A stretch of DNA of 64,000 nt, from positions 170,516 to 234,515 of the forward strand of contig NZ_LNYU01000054.1 in the NCBI RefSeq assembly GCF_001468135.1. The letters run 5' to 3'. Of this stretch, positions 53,375 through 63,600 are shown piece after piece. The notes under the pieces are model-generated. The model was not told the DNA's origin. It saw only the letters and a list, made by a program, of their open reading frames with translations, and did no database searches. Position 1 is the first letter of the stretch. The number at the start of each line of letters is the position of its first letter. The translations under genes were made by a program, and so were the position numbers. The stretch comes from Legionella santicrucis. Lineage in GTDB: Bacteria; Pseudomonadota; Gammaproteobacteria; Legionellales; Legionellaceae.

Positions 53375-53752
53375 TTAGCTTAATGTGCTTTCCAGATAAT
53401 GGATAATTATTATCGCTTTTTCTTCACTGAATGGTTTTCTAAAACTACACAAGTGAGGGCTTCCCATTTCATTTTTTATCGGTGGATGTTCGCAGATTAG
53501 TGCAATCACTGGAGCTGTAGTAAATGGGTGGTGTTTTTTTATCAATGCAGTCCAATCATAGTCACCTTGTGAATAGTACAAGTAGCTATCAATTAAAAGC
53601 ATATCATAGCTTTTAGATGTAATTTGCATCAGAGTGTCTTCAATTGAGGGAACGATATCCACGTGTTGTCCAAGCTGCATTAATTGATTTCGGATAATAA
53701 TGCGAGCAGGAAAAGATGCTTCTGCAACAAGAAAACGAAAAGAATAATTCAT
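53375..53752 (-). CDS. Stand-alone receiver (REC) domain protein, degenerate
   Basis: A 125-residue CheY-like domain. Asp55 (MLLIDSYLYY) fits the phospho-acceptor, and SFRKPFS the conserved Lys. The acidic pair is reduced to a single Glu (VAEASF), so phosphorylation may be weak or absent. It lies beside two diguanylate cyclase genes and could be an adaptor to them. Confidence 0.7.
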   Translation of the reverse strand: MNYSFRFLVAEASFPARIIIRNQLMQLGQHVDIVPSIEDTLMQITSKSYDMLLIDSYLYYSQGDYDWTALIKKHHPFTTAPVIALICEHPPIKNEMGSPHLCSFRKPFSEEKAIIIIHYLESTLS

Positions 53753-53928
53753 TAGTCCTCTGTTCTTTGTTCAAATCCTATTAAAAAGTATAGTGTGTCC
53801 AAGGGGATGTTGCGATAATACAAGAAAAACAAGCCGCGTAGCGTCTTTACAAAGCGATTCAATACTTTTTTAGTGGGTCTTCACGCTCAATCTGCTGATT
53901 GGTCGATGCAAGACTTGCTAATAAACCT

Positions 53929-54579
53929 TCAATAAGAAAAGGGAGACATGCCGGCGGATAGTGCAATGAACCCGCCTTCTCCATAACCTGGTTTGCTCTC
54001 TTCTGCTGTTATGATGGTATCAATAGGAGCAAATAGTGTTTGATTAATTGCCTCTTCTGTAAAATGAATTTCATGAAGCAATTCAAGAATCTCGGATACT
54101 GAATAAAAGTGAGCATATTGAGAAAATGGGTTGTCTTGTTTTGTGGCTTCGTACTGCTGTCCAAGCATCGAATGTTTATCAATCATGCCTATGATAATCT
54201 TCCCATTAGGTTTTAAGACTCGTTTTGCTTCGAGAAGTGCTACTAACGGCAAGTCAACATAACATAACGCCGTATTGAATAAGACAAAATCAAATTGCTG
54301 TTCCTGGAAAGGCAATGATTCAGCAACCCCTTCGAATACATCAATACCTCTTAATTTAGCGAAATGACTTAATTGAACAGAAGGATCGATGCCTGTTTTT
54401 ATACCCAATGCGGCAGCAAATCGTCCAGAACCAACGCCCACCTCAAGTCCTTCTCCTGATTGAGGGGTGACTTTCTTTAAGGCTTCAAGTTCCGATTGAA
54501 AAACACCTGGATGACTATCAAACCAACCATCATAATCTTCAGCCAATTGGTTAAACATTTTAACTGATTCAATTCCCAT
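53929..54579 (-). CDS. Class I SAM-dependent methyltransferase
   Basis: About 216 residues from ATG 54579; GTG 54603 is an alternative. The SAM loop is GLEVGVGSGRFAAAL, followed by GIDPSVQLSHFAKLRG and the post-I motif FDFVLFNTALCYVDLP. It resembles UbiE/COQ5-like small-molecule methyltransferases. It is monocistronic; substrate unknown. Confidence 0.88.
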   Translation of the reverse strand: MGIESVKMFNQLAEDYDGWFDSHPGVFQSELEALKKVTPQSGEGLEVGVGSGRFAAALGIKTGIDPSVQLSHFAKLRGIDVFEGVAESLPFQEQQFDFVLFNTALCYVDLPLVALLEAKRVLKPNGKIIIGMIDKHSMLGQQYEATKQDNPFSQYAHFYSVSEILELLHEIHFTEEAINQTLFAPIDTIITAEESKPGYGEGGFIALSAGMSPFSY

Positions 54580-54893
54580 ATTGACCCAATATTTTATGTT
54601 CACTCACGGTGTTGTTGCCCATCAAAAAACGTAAATCGTATGATTTACCTTATGAGCATAGCATTGACAAATAAATACGCAACACCAATATAAAATTTTT
54701 TTATTTGGACAGGAGGCAATCGATTGGTTGCTATGAAAAACACAGAACTCTATTTATAAAAAATCATGAAAATTCCGGAGGATATGAATGACCATGCATC
54801 ACCAGAATCCTGATTAAAGAAAATGTTCTGCAGAATTGTATCGAACGACAACACCAAGTACACTTGGTTTTTAGTCACTTATACAATCAATTG

Positions 54894-56048
54894 ATGAATA
54901 AATCGGATTCCTTTTATAACCTGGAAACTCTTGGTGGTATCCTATTATTTATTGCTGCAGTGCTTGCGATAATCGTTGCCAATTCCCCTTATCGTATTGG
55001 TTATGAGCATTTTTTGCATATTAATGGCAGTGTTTCTGTTGGGAATCTTTCCATAAAAAAACCGCTAATTCTATGGATCAATGATGGATTAATGGCTGTA
55101 TATTTCTTATTGATTGGCCTTGAAATTAAACGGGAAATCAATCGGGGAATTTTGAGTAATAAAACCAATCTACTGGCTCCAGCCCTTACGGCATTAAGTG
55201 GCTTGCTCTTTCCCGCTTTAATCTTTGCTTTCTTTAATGCTCATAATCCAGTCTATCTAAAAGGATGGGCAATCCCTACCGCTACCGATATTGCATTTAC
55301 TCTAGGAATCGTCTCTCTTTTAGGCTCACGTGTACCTTTTTCACTCAAAATTTTACTCACTGCCATCGCCATTTTTGATGATATGGCAGCCATTGTTATT
55401 ATTGCGCTGTTTTATACTGCAAAGTTATCGCTTTTTTCTTTTTCACTGGCATTATTGTTTACCCTGATTTTGATTGGCTTAAATTATTTTAAATGTCGCC
55501 GCATTTCAGTATTCATGCTTTTTGGGGTAGCTCTGTGGATCGCCGTATTAAAATCTGGCGTTCATGCAACCCTTGCCGGGATTGTGATTGCCATGACCAT
55601 CCCTGATGTAGGCAAGGAATCGATGCTGACGCGCCTAGAAGACGGTTTGCATCATTGGGTTGTCTTTTTCATTCTTCCCTTGTTTGCCTTTGCTAATGCA
55701 GGGATCACTTTTATAGGGCTTGATTTCTCAATATTTACCCACCCAGTGGTTTTAGGCGTTGGGCTAGGATTGTTTCTTGGAAAACAATTGGGTATTTTCT
55801 TATCTTTGGGCTATTTTGTTAAGTTCAAAAAACTTCTTAAGACAGATAAGGTGAATCTTGCTCAAGTTTATGGCATTGCACTTATTTGCGGCGTTGGCTT
55901 TACCATGAGTTTGTTTATTGGTTCTTTGGCTTACCAAAACAATGATTCAAGCTTAATGCCCATGGTTAAAATGGGCGTAGTGCTTGGTTCGTTTATATCA
56001 GGACTCACTGGATTTTTAATGTTAAAAATGGCCTCAATCAAACGATAA
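54894..56048 (+). CDS. nhaA: Na+/H+ antiporter NhaA
   Basis: About 384 residues from ATG 54894; an in-frame TTG at 54864 would add 10. Eleven or so membrane segments. Conserved elements include LKPLILWINDGLMAVYFLLIGLEIKRE-like segments, ATDIAFTLG with the functional Asp, AIAIFDDMAAIVIIALFY with the paired Asp residues, and ICGVGFTMSLFIGSLA. It exchanges Na+ for H+ across the inner membrane. The preceding ~290 bases show no gene; ITRILIKENVLQNCIERQ is open in the NhaA frame upstream but has no start. Confidence 0.93.
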   Translation: MNKSDSFYNLETLGGILLFIAAVLAIIVANSPYRIGYEHFLHINGSVSVGNLSIKKPLILWINDGLMAVYFLLIGLEIKREINRGILSNKTNLLAPALTALSGLLFPALIFAFFNAHNPVYLKGWAIPTATDIAFTLGIVSLLGSRVPFSLKILLTAIAIFDDMAAIVIIALFYTAKLSLFSFSLALLFTLILIGLNYFKCRRISVFMLFGVALWIAVLKSGVHATLAGIVIAMTIPDVGKESMLTRLEDGLHHWVVFFILPLFAFANAGITFIGLDFSIFTHPVVLGVGLGLFLGKQLGIFLSLGYFVKFKKLLKTDKVNLAQVYGIALICGVGFTMSLFIGSLAYQNNDSSLMPMVKMGVVLGSFISGLTGFLMLKMASIKR

Positions 56049-56097
56049 CAAAGTATTTTTCTATAGGGACAAACCAATTTAATTAAGGAGAATAATC

Positions 56098-56838
56098 ATG
56101 GAGAAAAAGATAGCAATTGTTACTGGTGGTACAGGAGGTATTGGTAGCGCTATTTGTCAACGATTAGCAACAGACTATTCTGTGATTGCCTGCTACTTCA
56201 AAAACGGCAATCATGAAGAAGCAATTCAATGGCAAAAAGAGCAACAACAAGCAGGATTTGAAATTGATATACTGTATGCGGATATTGCGCGGTTTAATGA
56301 TTGTGAACAGCTGGTATCACTGGTTATGGAACGCTACGGTCGTATTGACGTATTGGTTAACAATGCAGGTGTGACTCAGGATTCCAGTTTAAAAAAGATG
56401 TCGCCAGAGCAATGGAAAAGTGTAGTGAATGCGAACCTCACCAGTGTATTTAACATGACGCGAAATACACTACCTGCCATGCTTGAGAAAGGGTATGGAC
56501 GTATTATCTCTATTTCCTCAATTAATGGACGTAAGGGTCAGTTTGGGCAATGCAATTACGCAGCAACCAAGGCCGCATTGTTTGGCTTTACCAAAAGCCT
56601 GGCGCTTGAAGTAGCCAGCAAAGGCATTACGGTGAATACTATTTCGCCAGGCTATATTGAAACGCCCATGATTCGCAAAATGCGAGAAGACGTTTTAAAT
56701 ACTATAATTTCAGTCATACCGGTAGGGCGCTTGGGACTTCCGCAAGATGTTGCAGAGGCCGTTGCTTTTTTGGCATCCCCTGCATCGAGTTTTATCACTG
56801 GAGCTAATCTGGATGTCAATGGCGGCCAATACATGTAA
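56098..56838 (+). CDS. phbB: Acetoacetyl-CoA reductase (PhbB-type SDR)
   Basis: A 246-residue classical SDR: TGGTGGIGSAI cofactor loop, VLVNNAGVTQDSSLKKM, SSINGRKGQFGQCNYAATK with catalytic Tyr-x-x-x-Lys, and IETPMI. The KMSPEQWKSVVNANL and GQFGQCNY segments are typical of PhbB/PhaB, which reduces acetoacetyl-CoA to (R)-3-hydroxybutyryl-CoA for PHB storage. TTAAGGAGAA precedes the ATG. Confidence 0.9.
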   Translation: MEKKIAIVTGGTGGIGSAICQRLATDYSVIACYFKNGNHEEAIQWQKEQQQAGFEIDILYADIARFNDCEQLVSLVMERYGRIDVLVNNAGVTQDSSLKKMSPEQWKSVVNANLTSVFNMTRNTLPAMLEKGYGRIISISSINGRKGQFGQCNYAATKAALFGFTKSLALEVASKGITVNTISPGYIETPMIRKMREDVLNTIISVIPVGRLGLPQDVAEAVAFLASPASSFITGANLDVNGGQYM

Positions 56839-56910
56839 AAAGCAAGGAGCAATTGCGGTTCAAATACGATTTTGAAACATTGCTCCAGCCCTTTCAAGGA
56901 GGAATAAGTA

Positions 56911-57324
56911 ATGCACCGATTTCATAACATTTTATTCGTTAGCCATGGAATTAAGAACGAAACAGAAGCCTTACAGCTGGCGTTAAAATTAGCTTCTAAA
57001 AACGAGGCACAGCTTCATATTTTAATTACCTGCCCTCCTTTTCCTGATACGCTTAGTGAGTACAAAACTTCTTATGAAGCATCATTGATTGACAAAATGA
57101 ACAAAGCCATTCAATTGGCCAAATCAGGGCTTGGGGTATCTAAAAAGAAAATTCCCATCGATATTGAAGTGGATTGTGGCACAACGGGTTTGGGGAGCAA
57201 TGGAACAGCCAACCGACTTAAGGACTATATTGGTCTTTTAATATCTATAATTCGGTATGTTTCATTTTATAGGATTGTAAACTGTGAAGTTGTTCAAGTA
57301 TTTTCATTGAATACAGATAGATAA
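56911..57324 (+). pseudogene. Universal stress protein gene interrupted by the transposon
   Basis: Residues 1-91 are a UspA-like domain (MHRFHNILFVSHGIKNETEA, LALKLASKNEAQLHILITCPP, IDIEVDCG). At 57186 the frame enters the left inverted repeat of the Tn3-family element, so the last ~45 codons are transposon sequence. The C-terminal ATP-binding Gly-rich motif is lost. AAGGAGGAATAAGTA precedes the ATG. Confidence 0.82.
57186..57223 (+). repeat. Left terminal inverted repeat of the Tn3-family element
   Basis: A 38-base repeat beginning GGGTTTGGGG and ending CCGACTTAAGG; the right copy has C in place of the fourth-base T. The length is that of Tn3-family ends. Confidence 0.9.
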
Positions 57325-57498
57325 CCAATTTTTTTCATCATTAGTAATTAAGTTTTCAAATTACCTATAATAGAACAAATAGTTTTATTGTTTTATTCAA
57401 TATCTATGATGAATTCTTTAAAAACCTTTATTTTTAGGTAACAATGACGCTTTAACATTACGGCTCTGAAGAAAACTATGAATAAGGGGTATAAATAA

Positions 57499-59406
57499 AT
57501 GGGCTGCTCCACTTGTCCTTCTCACAAAGAACCAATGCCCAAACTGTGGCATAATCCTAAAGTCATTACGGCAGCAATAGCCGGTATATTATTAACTATT
57601 GGTTTTGTAGGCTCATATTTGACACTACCAAGGATAATTGCTAACGGGTTTTACATAGGCGCGGTGTTAATTGGTGGATATTATTTCGCACGGGAAGCTA
57701 TAGAAGAATTTTTCAAAGAACATGAAATCGGTATTGAGTTTTTGATGTCTACCGCTGCTATTGTTGCTGGTGTGATGGGACAATGGGCAGAATCGGCAAC
57801 ACTGGTTTTTTTATATTCTATTTCTGAAGCAGCAGAGGGTTATGCTGGTGAAAGGGCGCGACATGCTATCAGAGTATTGATGGAACTTGCCCCAAAATCC
57901 GCATTAGTCCGACGTAATAATAGCGAGTTCCTAATACCTTTAGAAGACATTCAAATTGGAGATGAGTTTATTGTTCGTCCTGGTGAAAGCATCGCTACAG
58001 ATGGAGAGGTCATATCTGGACATTCTAGTGTAAACCAAGCGCCTATCACGGGTGAATCAATTCCTGTTGAGAAATTTGTGGGAAATAAAGTATTTTCTGC
58101 AACTATTAACGGCGAGGGGACTCTTACTATTCGCGCTACCAAAAAATTTGCTGAGAACACGTTATCTCGTATTATTTTTCTTGTTGAAAAAGCACAGGAT
58201 AAAAAAGGTCGCAGTCAACGATTTATAGAGCGTTTTGGCAATCTCTACAGTCCATTCGTTCTTTTAGCAGGGGTACTAATAGCTACCCTACCTCCTCTAT
58301 TTGGGCTGCATTGGCAAGAATGGGTGCTACGTGCAACGGTGTTTATTGTTGCAGCTGCACCATGTGCTTTAGTAATTTCTATCCCAATTACCCTTGTAGC
58401 TGCTCTTGGTACAGCCAGTCGAAACGGAATATTACTTAAGGGTGGGATATATTTAGAAAAATTGGTTCAAATAAAGGTTATTGCGCTTGATAAAACAGGA
58501 ACCTTAACACAAGGACAACCCAAGGTCACCGATATCATTTCGTTAAATAATTATACTCAGAACCAAATATTAAATGTAGCTGCCACCCTTGAATCGCGTT
58601 CCCAGCATCCACTGGCACATGCCATTTTACAACAAGCAAAGGCAGAAAGTGTTGCATATAAACCTGTTGAACATTTTAAGTCATTGACTGGTTCAGGGGT
58701 TCAGGGTTTTATAAATGGAGAACAATTTTATATTGGCAATCCAAAATTATTTATTGATATGGGTCTATTGGTAGAAACTGTAATTCAAGAAATAAATAAA
58801 TTACAGACCGTTGGAAAGACTGTCGTATTAGTAGGAACAGATAAGGAAATTCTCGGTTTAATTGCAATTACTGATCCTCTAAGATCTACAGCAAGGCAGA
58901 TGGTATCGTCCCTAAAATTGATGGGTATTGAGCGTGTTGTTATGCTCACTGGAGATAACTCGATAACTGCCGCGTCAATTGGAGTTCAAGCAGGTGTAGA
59001 TGAAGTATTCTCTGATTTATCACCAGAAGATAAGACACGAAAAATTGAGGAACTGGAAAGACGTTACGGTAAGGTAATGATGGTTGGCGATGGAGTAAAT
59101 GATGCTCCAGCACTTGCAGCAGCACATGTAGGAGTTGCAATGGGCGCCGCTGGAACCGATGTTGCATTAGAAACTGCGGATGTAGCATTAATGGGTGATA
59201 ATTTATTAAAATTACCTTATCTCATCGAGTTTAGTCATCGAACCTGGAATATAATTTTACAAAATTTAGGACTATCTATAATTGTTATTAGCTCTCTTAT
59301 TGTCGGGGCGGTAACTGGCTATTTTACGTTGCCAATAGCAGTTTTAGCCCATGAAATAAGTGAGCTTATTGTTATTGCAAGTGGTCTTCGCATGTTAAAA
59401 TCTTAA
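57499..59406 (+). CDS. Heavy-metal P1B-type ATPase with an APC transmembrane motif
   Basis: A 635-residue metal exporter. It has a short N-terminal CSTC but no full metal-binding domain. The actuator TGES is present (APITGESIPVEKF), the phosphorylation site is DKTGTLTQG with Asp331, and the hinge is GDGVNDAPAL. The transmembrane metal motif is A287-P-C289 (AAAPCALVIS), where CPC or SPC is usual, and the last helix contains HEISELIVIASG. The family exports Zn/Cd/Co/Cu; the changed motif leaves the metal open. It is transposon cargo. Confidence 0.9.
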   Translation: MGCSTCPSHKEPMPKLWHNPKVITAAIAGILLTIGFVGSYLTLPRIIANGFYIGAVLIGGYYFAREAIEEFFKEHEIGIEFLMSTAAIVAGVMGQWAESATLVFLYSISEAAEGYAGERARHAIRVLMELAPKSALVRRNNSEFLIPLEDIQIGDEFIVRPGESIATDGEVISGHSSVNQAPITGESIPVEKFVGNKVFSATINGEGTLTIRATKKFAENTLSRIIFLVEKAQDKKGRSQRFIERFGNLYSPFVLLAGVLIATLPPLFGLHWQEWVLRATVFIVAAAPCALVISIPITLVAALGTASRNGILLKGGIYLEKLVQIKVIALDKTGTLTQGQPKVTDIISLNNYTQNQILNVAATLESRSQHPLAHAILQQAKAESVAYKPVEHFKSLTGSGVQGFINGEQFYIGNPKLFIDMGLLVETVIQEINKLQTVGKTVVLVGTDKEILGLIAITDPLRSTARQMVSSLKLMGIERVVMLTGDNSITAASIGVQAGVDEVFSDLSPEDKTRKIEELERRYGKVMMVGDGVNDAPALAAAHVGVAMGAAGTDVALETADVALMGDNLLKLPYLIEFSHRTWNIILQNLGLSIIVISSLIVGAVTGYFTLPIAVLAHEISELIVIASGLRMLKS

Positions 59407-59421
59407 CTGTAGATGAGCGCA

Positions 59422-59817
59422 TTACAATGCGCTTAATACTCTCTCCAGTTTTTGTCTTACTTCTCCAGCGACCAGATTGATCTCAGGATTGCCGACCAAT
59501 TCTAATACTGATTTTGGATCCATAAATTCAATATGCACTTTGCCTATATCATCCTGGCGTACAACCACATTACATGGTAGAAGCAAACCTATAGATGGCT
59601 CCTTTTCTAAAGCATGATGGGCAAATTGCGGATTGCATGCACCAAGAATTTGATAGGGAGGCATATCTTTATTTAATTTTTTTTTCAAAGTTGCTGACAC
59701 ATCTATATTTGTAAGAACTCCAAATCCCTCTTTTTGCAGTTCTTCAGTAACTTTTTTAATTGCATCATCAAATGAATACAATACTTCTTTTCCAAATCCA
59801 TATTTTATATTGATCAT
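59422..59817 (-). CDS. DUF302 protein
   Basis: A 131-residue DUF302 protein: YSFDDAIKKVTEELQKEGFGVLTNIDV, YQILGACNPQFAHHALEKEP, IGLLLPCNVVVRQDD. The fold binds a small ligand, perhaps copper or heme-like, and DUF302 genes accompany metal- or stress-resistance loci. It is convergent with the ATPase (15 bases apart) and belongs to the transposon. Confidence 0.9.
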   Translation of the reverse strand: MINIKYGFGKEVLYSFDDAIKKVTEELQKEGFGVLTNIDVSATLKKKLNKDMPPYQILGACNPQFAHHALEKEPSIGLLLPCNVVVRQDDIGKVHIEFMDPKSVLELVGNPEINLVAGEVRQKLERVLSAL

Positions 59818-59916
59818 TCTTTATCCATAAAAATTAACTCAAACCATACCAGATGTTATCATTAATAAATAATTCTTAATATTAAGAATACCATAGGATT
59901 GGGGATCTGTAGTGAA

Positions 59917-60465
59917 TTATTCTTGTTGTAAACGATAAATTGTTGCTTTATGGACATTAAACGTTTTTGCAATCTCACTTACCGATTTATCTTCTTGCAA
60001 AAGCCGCTTGGCCAATGACTTTTGTTCTTTATTCATTTTTTCAGGTCGTCCAAAACGAACTCCACGTTGCTTTGCAGCTGCGCGACCCGCACCAGTACGT
60101 TCACGAATTAAGTCACGCTCAAATTCTGCAATACCTGCGAATACGGTCATGATCATTTTACCGGCATGAGAAGTGGTATCTGCCCAAGGCTCGGAAAGCG
60201 AACAAAAGGAAGCCTCTGTTGTTCTTATGCAGTCTATTAATTCTAATAAATGCTGGGTTGAACGCGCCAATCTATCCAATTTCCAAACAACGACTACATC
60301 TTCAGGTCGAAGCTGATCAAGTAATCGTTGTAATTCTGGACGATCTCTTTTTGCACCAGAAATTTTTTCCTGATAGATACGTTTACAACCAGCTTCTTTT
60401 AGTGCAACTAATTGCAACTCTAAATTTTGATCCGTGGTTGAAACGCGAGCATACCCAATTTTCAT
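59917..60465 (-). CDS. tnpR: Serine resolvase (TnpR-like)
   Basis: A 182-residue serine recombinase with catalytic Ser9 (MKIGYARVSTTDQ), the Arg-rich WKLDRLARSTQHLLEL, and EFERDLIRERTGAGRAAAKQRG. The C-terminus is an HTH (KSVSEIAKTFNVHKATIYRL). It resolves the cointegrate made by TnpA at the res site next to it. It is divergent from tnpA. Confidence 0.93.
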   Translation of the reverse strand: MKIGYARVSTTDQNLELQLVALKEAGCKRIYQEKISGAKRDRPELQRLLDQLRPEDVVVVWKLDRLARSTQHLLELIDCIRTTEASFCSLSEPWADTTSHAGKMIMTVFAGIAEFERDLIRERTGAGRAAAKQRGVRFGRPEKMNKEQKSLAKRLLQEDKSVSEIAKTFNVHKATIYRLQQE

Positions 60466-60489
60466 AACTAATCCCTAATATTTTATTTG

Positions 60490-60598
60490 CAAATCATATC
60501 GCAAAACAATAGACTTTTGCATCTGATTTTTGCAACGAATTTAAACCTTTAAATAAAGGCATTCAAATTCCGTTGCAAAACTTCTAAGTTTAGCAACA
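60490..60598. other. Candidate res recombination region between tnpR and tnpA
   Basis: Inverted TTGC/GCAA elements recur: TTTGC...CGCAAA at ~60486-60505, TTGCAACGAATTT (60530-60542) opposite AAATTCCGTTGCAA (60565-60578), and GTTGC...GCAAC at 60572-60597. Three sites in the divergent gap match the res layout of Tn3-family elements and may also hold both promoters. Confidence 0.6.
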
Positions 60599-60621
60599 AC
60601 ACCTATTGATTTTGGATAAAC

Positions 60622-63600
60622 ATGCCTGTTAGTTTTCTCTCCCCAGTACAATGTGACAATTACGCTAAATATCCTACTGACCTACCACCAGATATCGTAG
60701 ATAGCCTTTTTTTCCTCGATGATCAGGATATGGAGTGGATTGCAAACAAGCGTGGTGACTTCAGCAGGTTAGGTTATGCATTACAGCTGACAACAGTTCG
60801 ATTTATTGGAGCTTTTATTTCCGACTTGAATCAGATTCCTCGTGTGGTAATTGAGCGAGTTGCTATTCAAATCAAGGTTAATGATCCTGAAAGTTGCATA
60901 TCAATGTACATGAAAAGTGAGCAGCGTTGGCGTCATGCTGTTGAAATTCGAGCGCGTTATGGCTATATAGAATTTGCTGAAAAAGGTAGTCGTTATCGTC
61001 TTGGTCGCATATTATGTGCACTATGCTGGACTGGTACTGACAGACCTGGAGTGCTTTTTGATCATGCAGTGGGTTGGCTATCGACCAACAAAATATTGTT
61101 ACCAGGTATTACAGTTCTTGAGCGTTTTGTTGCAGAAATTCGCTCCAGGATGGAGTCTCGCTTATGGCGAATGTTGATTAAAAATTTAAGCGCATCACAA
61201 CAGGAAAAACTGAATGACCTCTTGGTGGTAGAGGATGACGAACATCTGTCATTGCTTGATAAACTGCGTAAAGGTCCGGTTAGCATCAGTAGCACAGCTC
61301 TTGTGCAAGCATTAAAACGGGTTGAGTCTGCCCGCAACATTAGTGTTGAATTACCACTGTACCGCATCCCCGCCTGTAAAATAGCAACACTTGCACGCTT
61401 TGCTAATACGGCAAAAATTACAGCCATCAACCGCTTGCCGTTTGAGCGTAAAATGGCGACGCTCGTTGCTTTTGCGAATCATTTTGAGTCAGACTCCCAA
61501 GATGATTCTCTGGACGTGCTCAGTATGGTATTGCGTGATTTATTCTCAAAGGCCAAGCAAGAAAATAAAAATACACGACTGCGAACTCTTAAAGATCTCG
61601 ATCAAGCTACAGCCACATTGGTCGATGCATGTAAATTACTACTGAATACAGAATTATGTGATCATGAAATTCGGGACACAATTTATACAACAGTAGGTCA
61701 TGAAGCGCTTGTATCTGCAGTTGAAAATGCCACTGCCTTAATCAGGCCGCCAAGTAATGTGTTTTATCATGAGCTTGAACAAAAGGAAAAAACAGTTCAG
61801 AAATTTTTACCTTCGCTCCTTCGAGTAATAAATTTTGATAGTAATCAAGCGGGAAAACCTCTTCTTGCCAGTCTTGAATGGTTAAAGGGAAAACAAACGG
61901 ATGAACCGCCAATGGAGATTATTGGAACATCATGGAAACGTAATATTGTTATTAAAAATGAATGTAGCGTTATCAATTGGCCACAAGACGAACCACGACC
62001 CACTTATCGCGTCATAAAGAAACTTGTAAAAACCCAAGATGGTATCATTTTGCATAACGATAAACTTTTATATGCTGACCTTATCAATAAAAAAATTAAG
62101 GAAATCGTTGTACCAGAGAAAAAACAATCTCAAGTTGAGAAATTGAAAAAATCCATTTTAAACATGAAGGAAGTTCAAAAAAACGCAAATAATAAAGAGC
62201 TTGCATTAATAACATCAATAACTGGCCGGGATAGCAATAGAACTACAATTGACCGAACAGCATATATATTTTGTGTTCTTGATAAATTGCAATCGGCACT
62301 GAAACATAGGGATGTGTTCATAAGTCCGAGTTGGCGGTATGCTGATCCAAGAGCCAATCTTTATTCTGGCTCAGAGTGGGAGGCAATACGTCCTATGATT
62401 TGCCGCTCATTAAATTTAACAATTGACCCAATGTTAGCCATAACAAGCCTTACAGATGAACTACATCAAGTGTATCGGTTAGTTGCTGCAAATATTGATA
62501 ATAACCCTGCTGTTCGATTTGAAACAGTTAAGGGTAATGAGGAGCTGATTCTAACTCAGCTTGATGCACTTGATGAGCCTCCATCATTAAAAGCATTGAG
62601 AGCTGCTGTAAAAGCCAAATTACCACGTGTCGATTTACCCGAGATGGTACTTGAGATAGCCACACGTACTGGATTTGCGGATGGATTTACCCACATCAAT
62701 GAAGGAAGTGCGCGTGCTGAGGATCTATTAATCAGTTTATGTGCTGAATTGCTAGCAGACGCTTGCAATACTGGACGAGAACCGTTTGTTCGTGAGGACA
62801 TACCTGCTTTAAAAAGAGATAGATTGGTATGGGTTGATCAAAATTATATTCGAAATGAAACGATAATGGCGGTCAATGCCATTTTAGTTTCTGCTCAAAA
62901 TCAAATTCCATTAGCTAAGAAATGGGGCGGAGGCGATATTGCATCGGCTGATGGCATGCGCTTCGTTGTACCGGTTAGAACAGTGCACGCTGCTCCAAAT
63001 CCAAAATATTTTAAATCAGGTCGTGGTGTCACTTGGTACAATCTAATCTCTAATCAACGAACTGGCTTAAATGCTGTAACAGTACCTGGCACTTTACGTG
63101 ATAGCCTAATATTGTTAGGCGTTGTTCTTGAGCAACAGACGGAATTACAGCCAACGCGGATCATGACAGATGCAGGCGCATACAGTGATATTGTATTTGG
63201 ACTGTTTCGTTTGTTGGGACTTCGTTTCAGTCCGCGATTGGCTGATATGGGTGGTGCTAGATTCTGGCGGATTGATCCGTTGGCTGATTATGGAAAGCTC
63301 AATGTACTTGCAAAAAGTCGTATAAATATAAATCTTGTTCCTCCTGAGTGGGATGATATTTTACGTTTATTGGCTTCATTAAAACTCGGGAGAGTTCCCG
63401 CAGAAGGCATTATGCGCACTCTTCAAGTTGCTGATAAACCAACTCGTTTAGCCAAAGCAATTGCCGAAATTGGGCGAATTGACAAAACTATCCACATGCT
63501 CAATTATCTTCATGATGAGTCATTCCGTCGTCAGACTTTGGTACAACTAAATTTGGGCGAAGGCAGACACAGTTTAGGTCGTTCTGTTTTTCATGGTAAG

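Noticed and set aside
54804..54893. Upstream extension of NhaA (ITRILIKENVLQNC...)
   Set aside because: Open in frame but with no ATG/GTG and no ribosome-binding site; homologous NhaA proteins start near the ATG at 54894.
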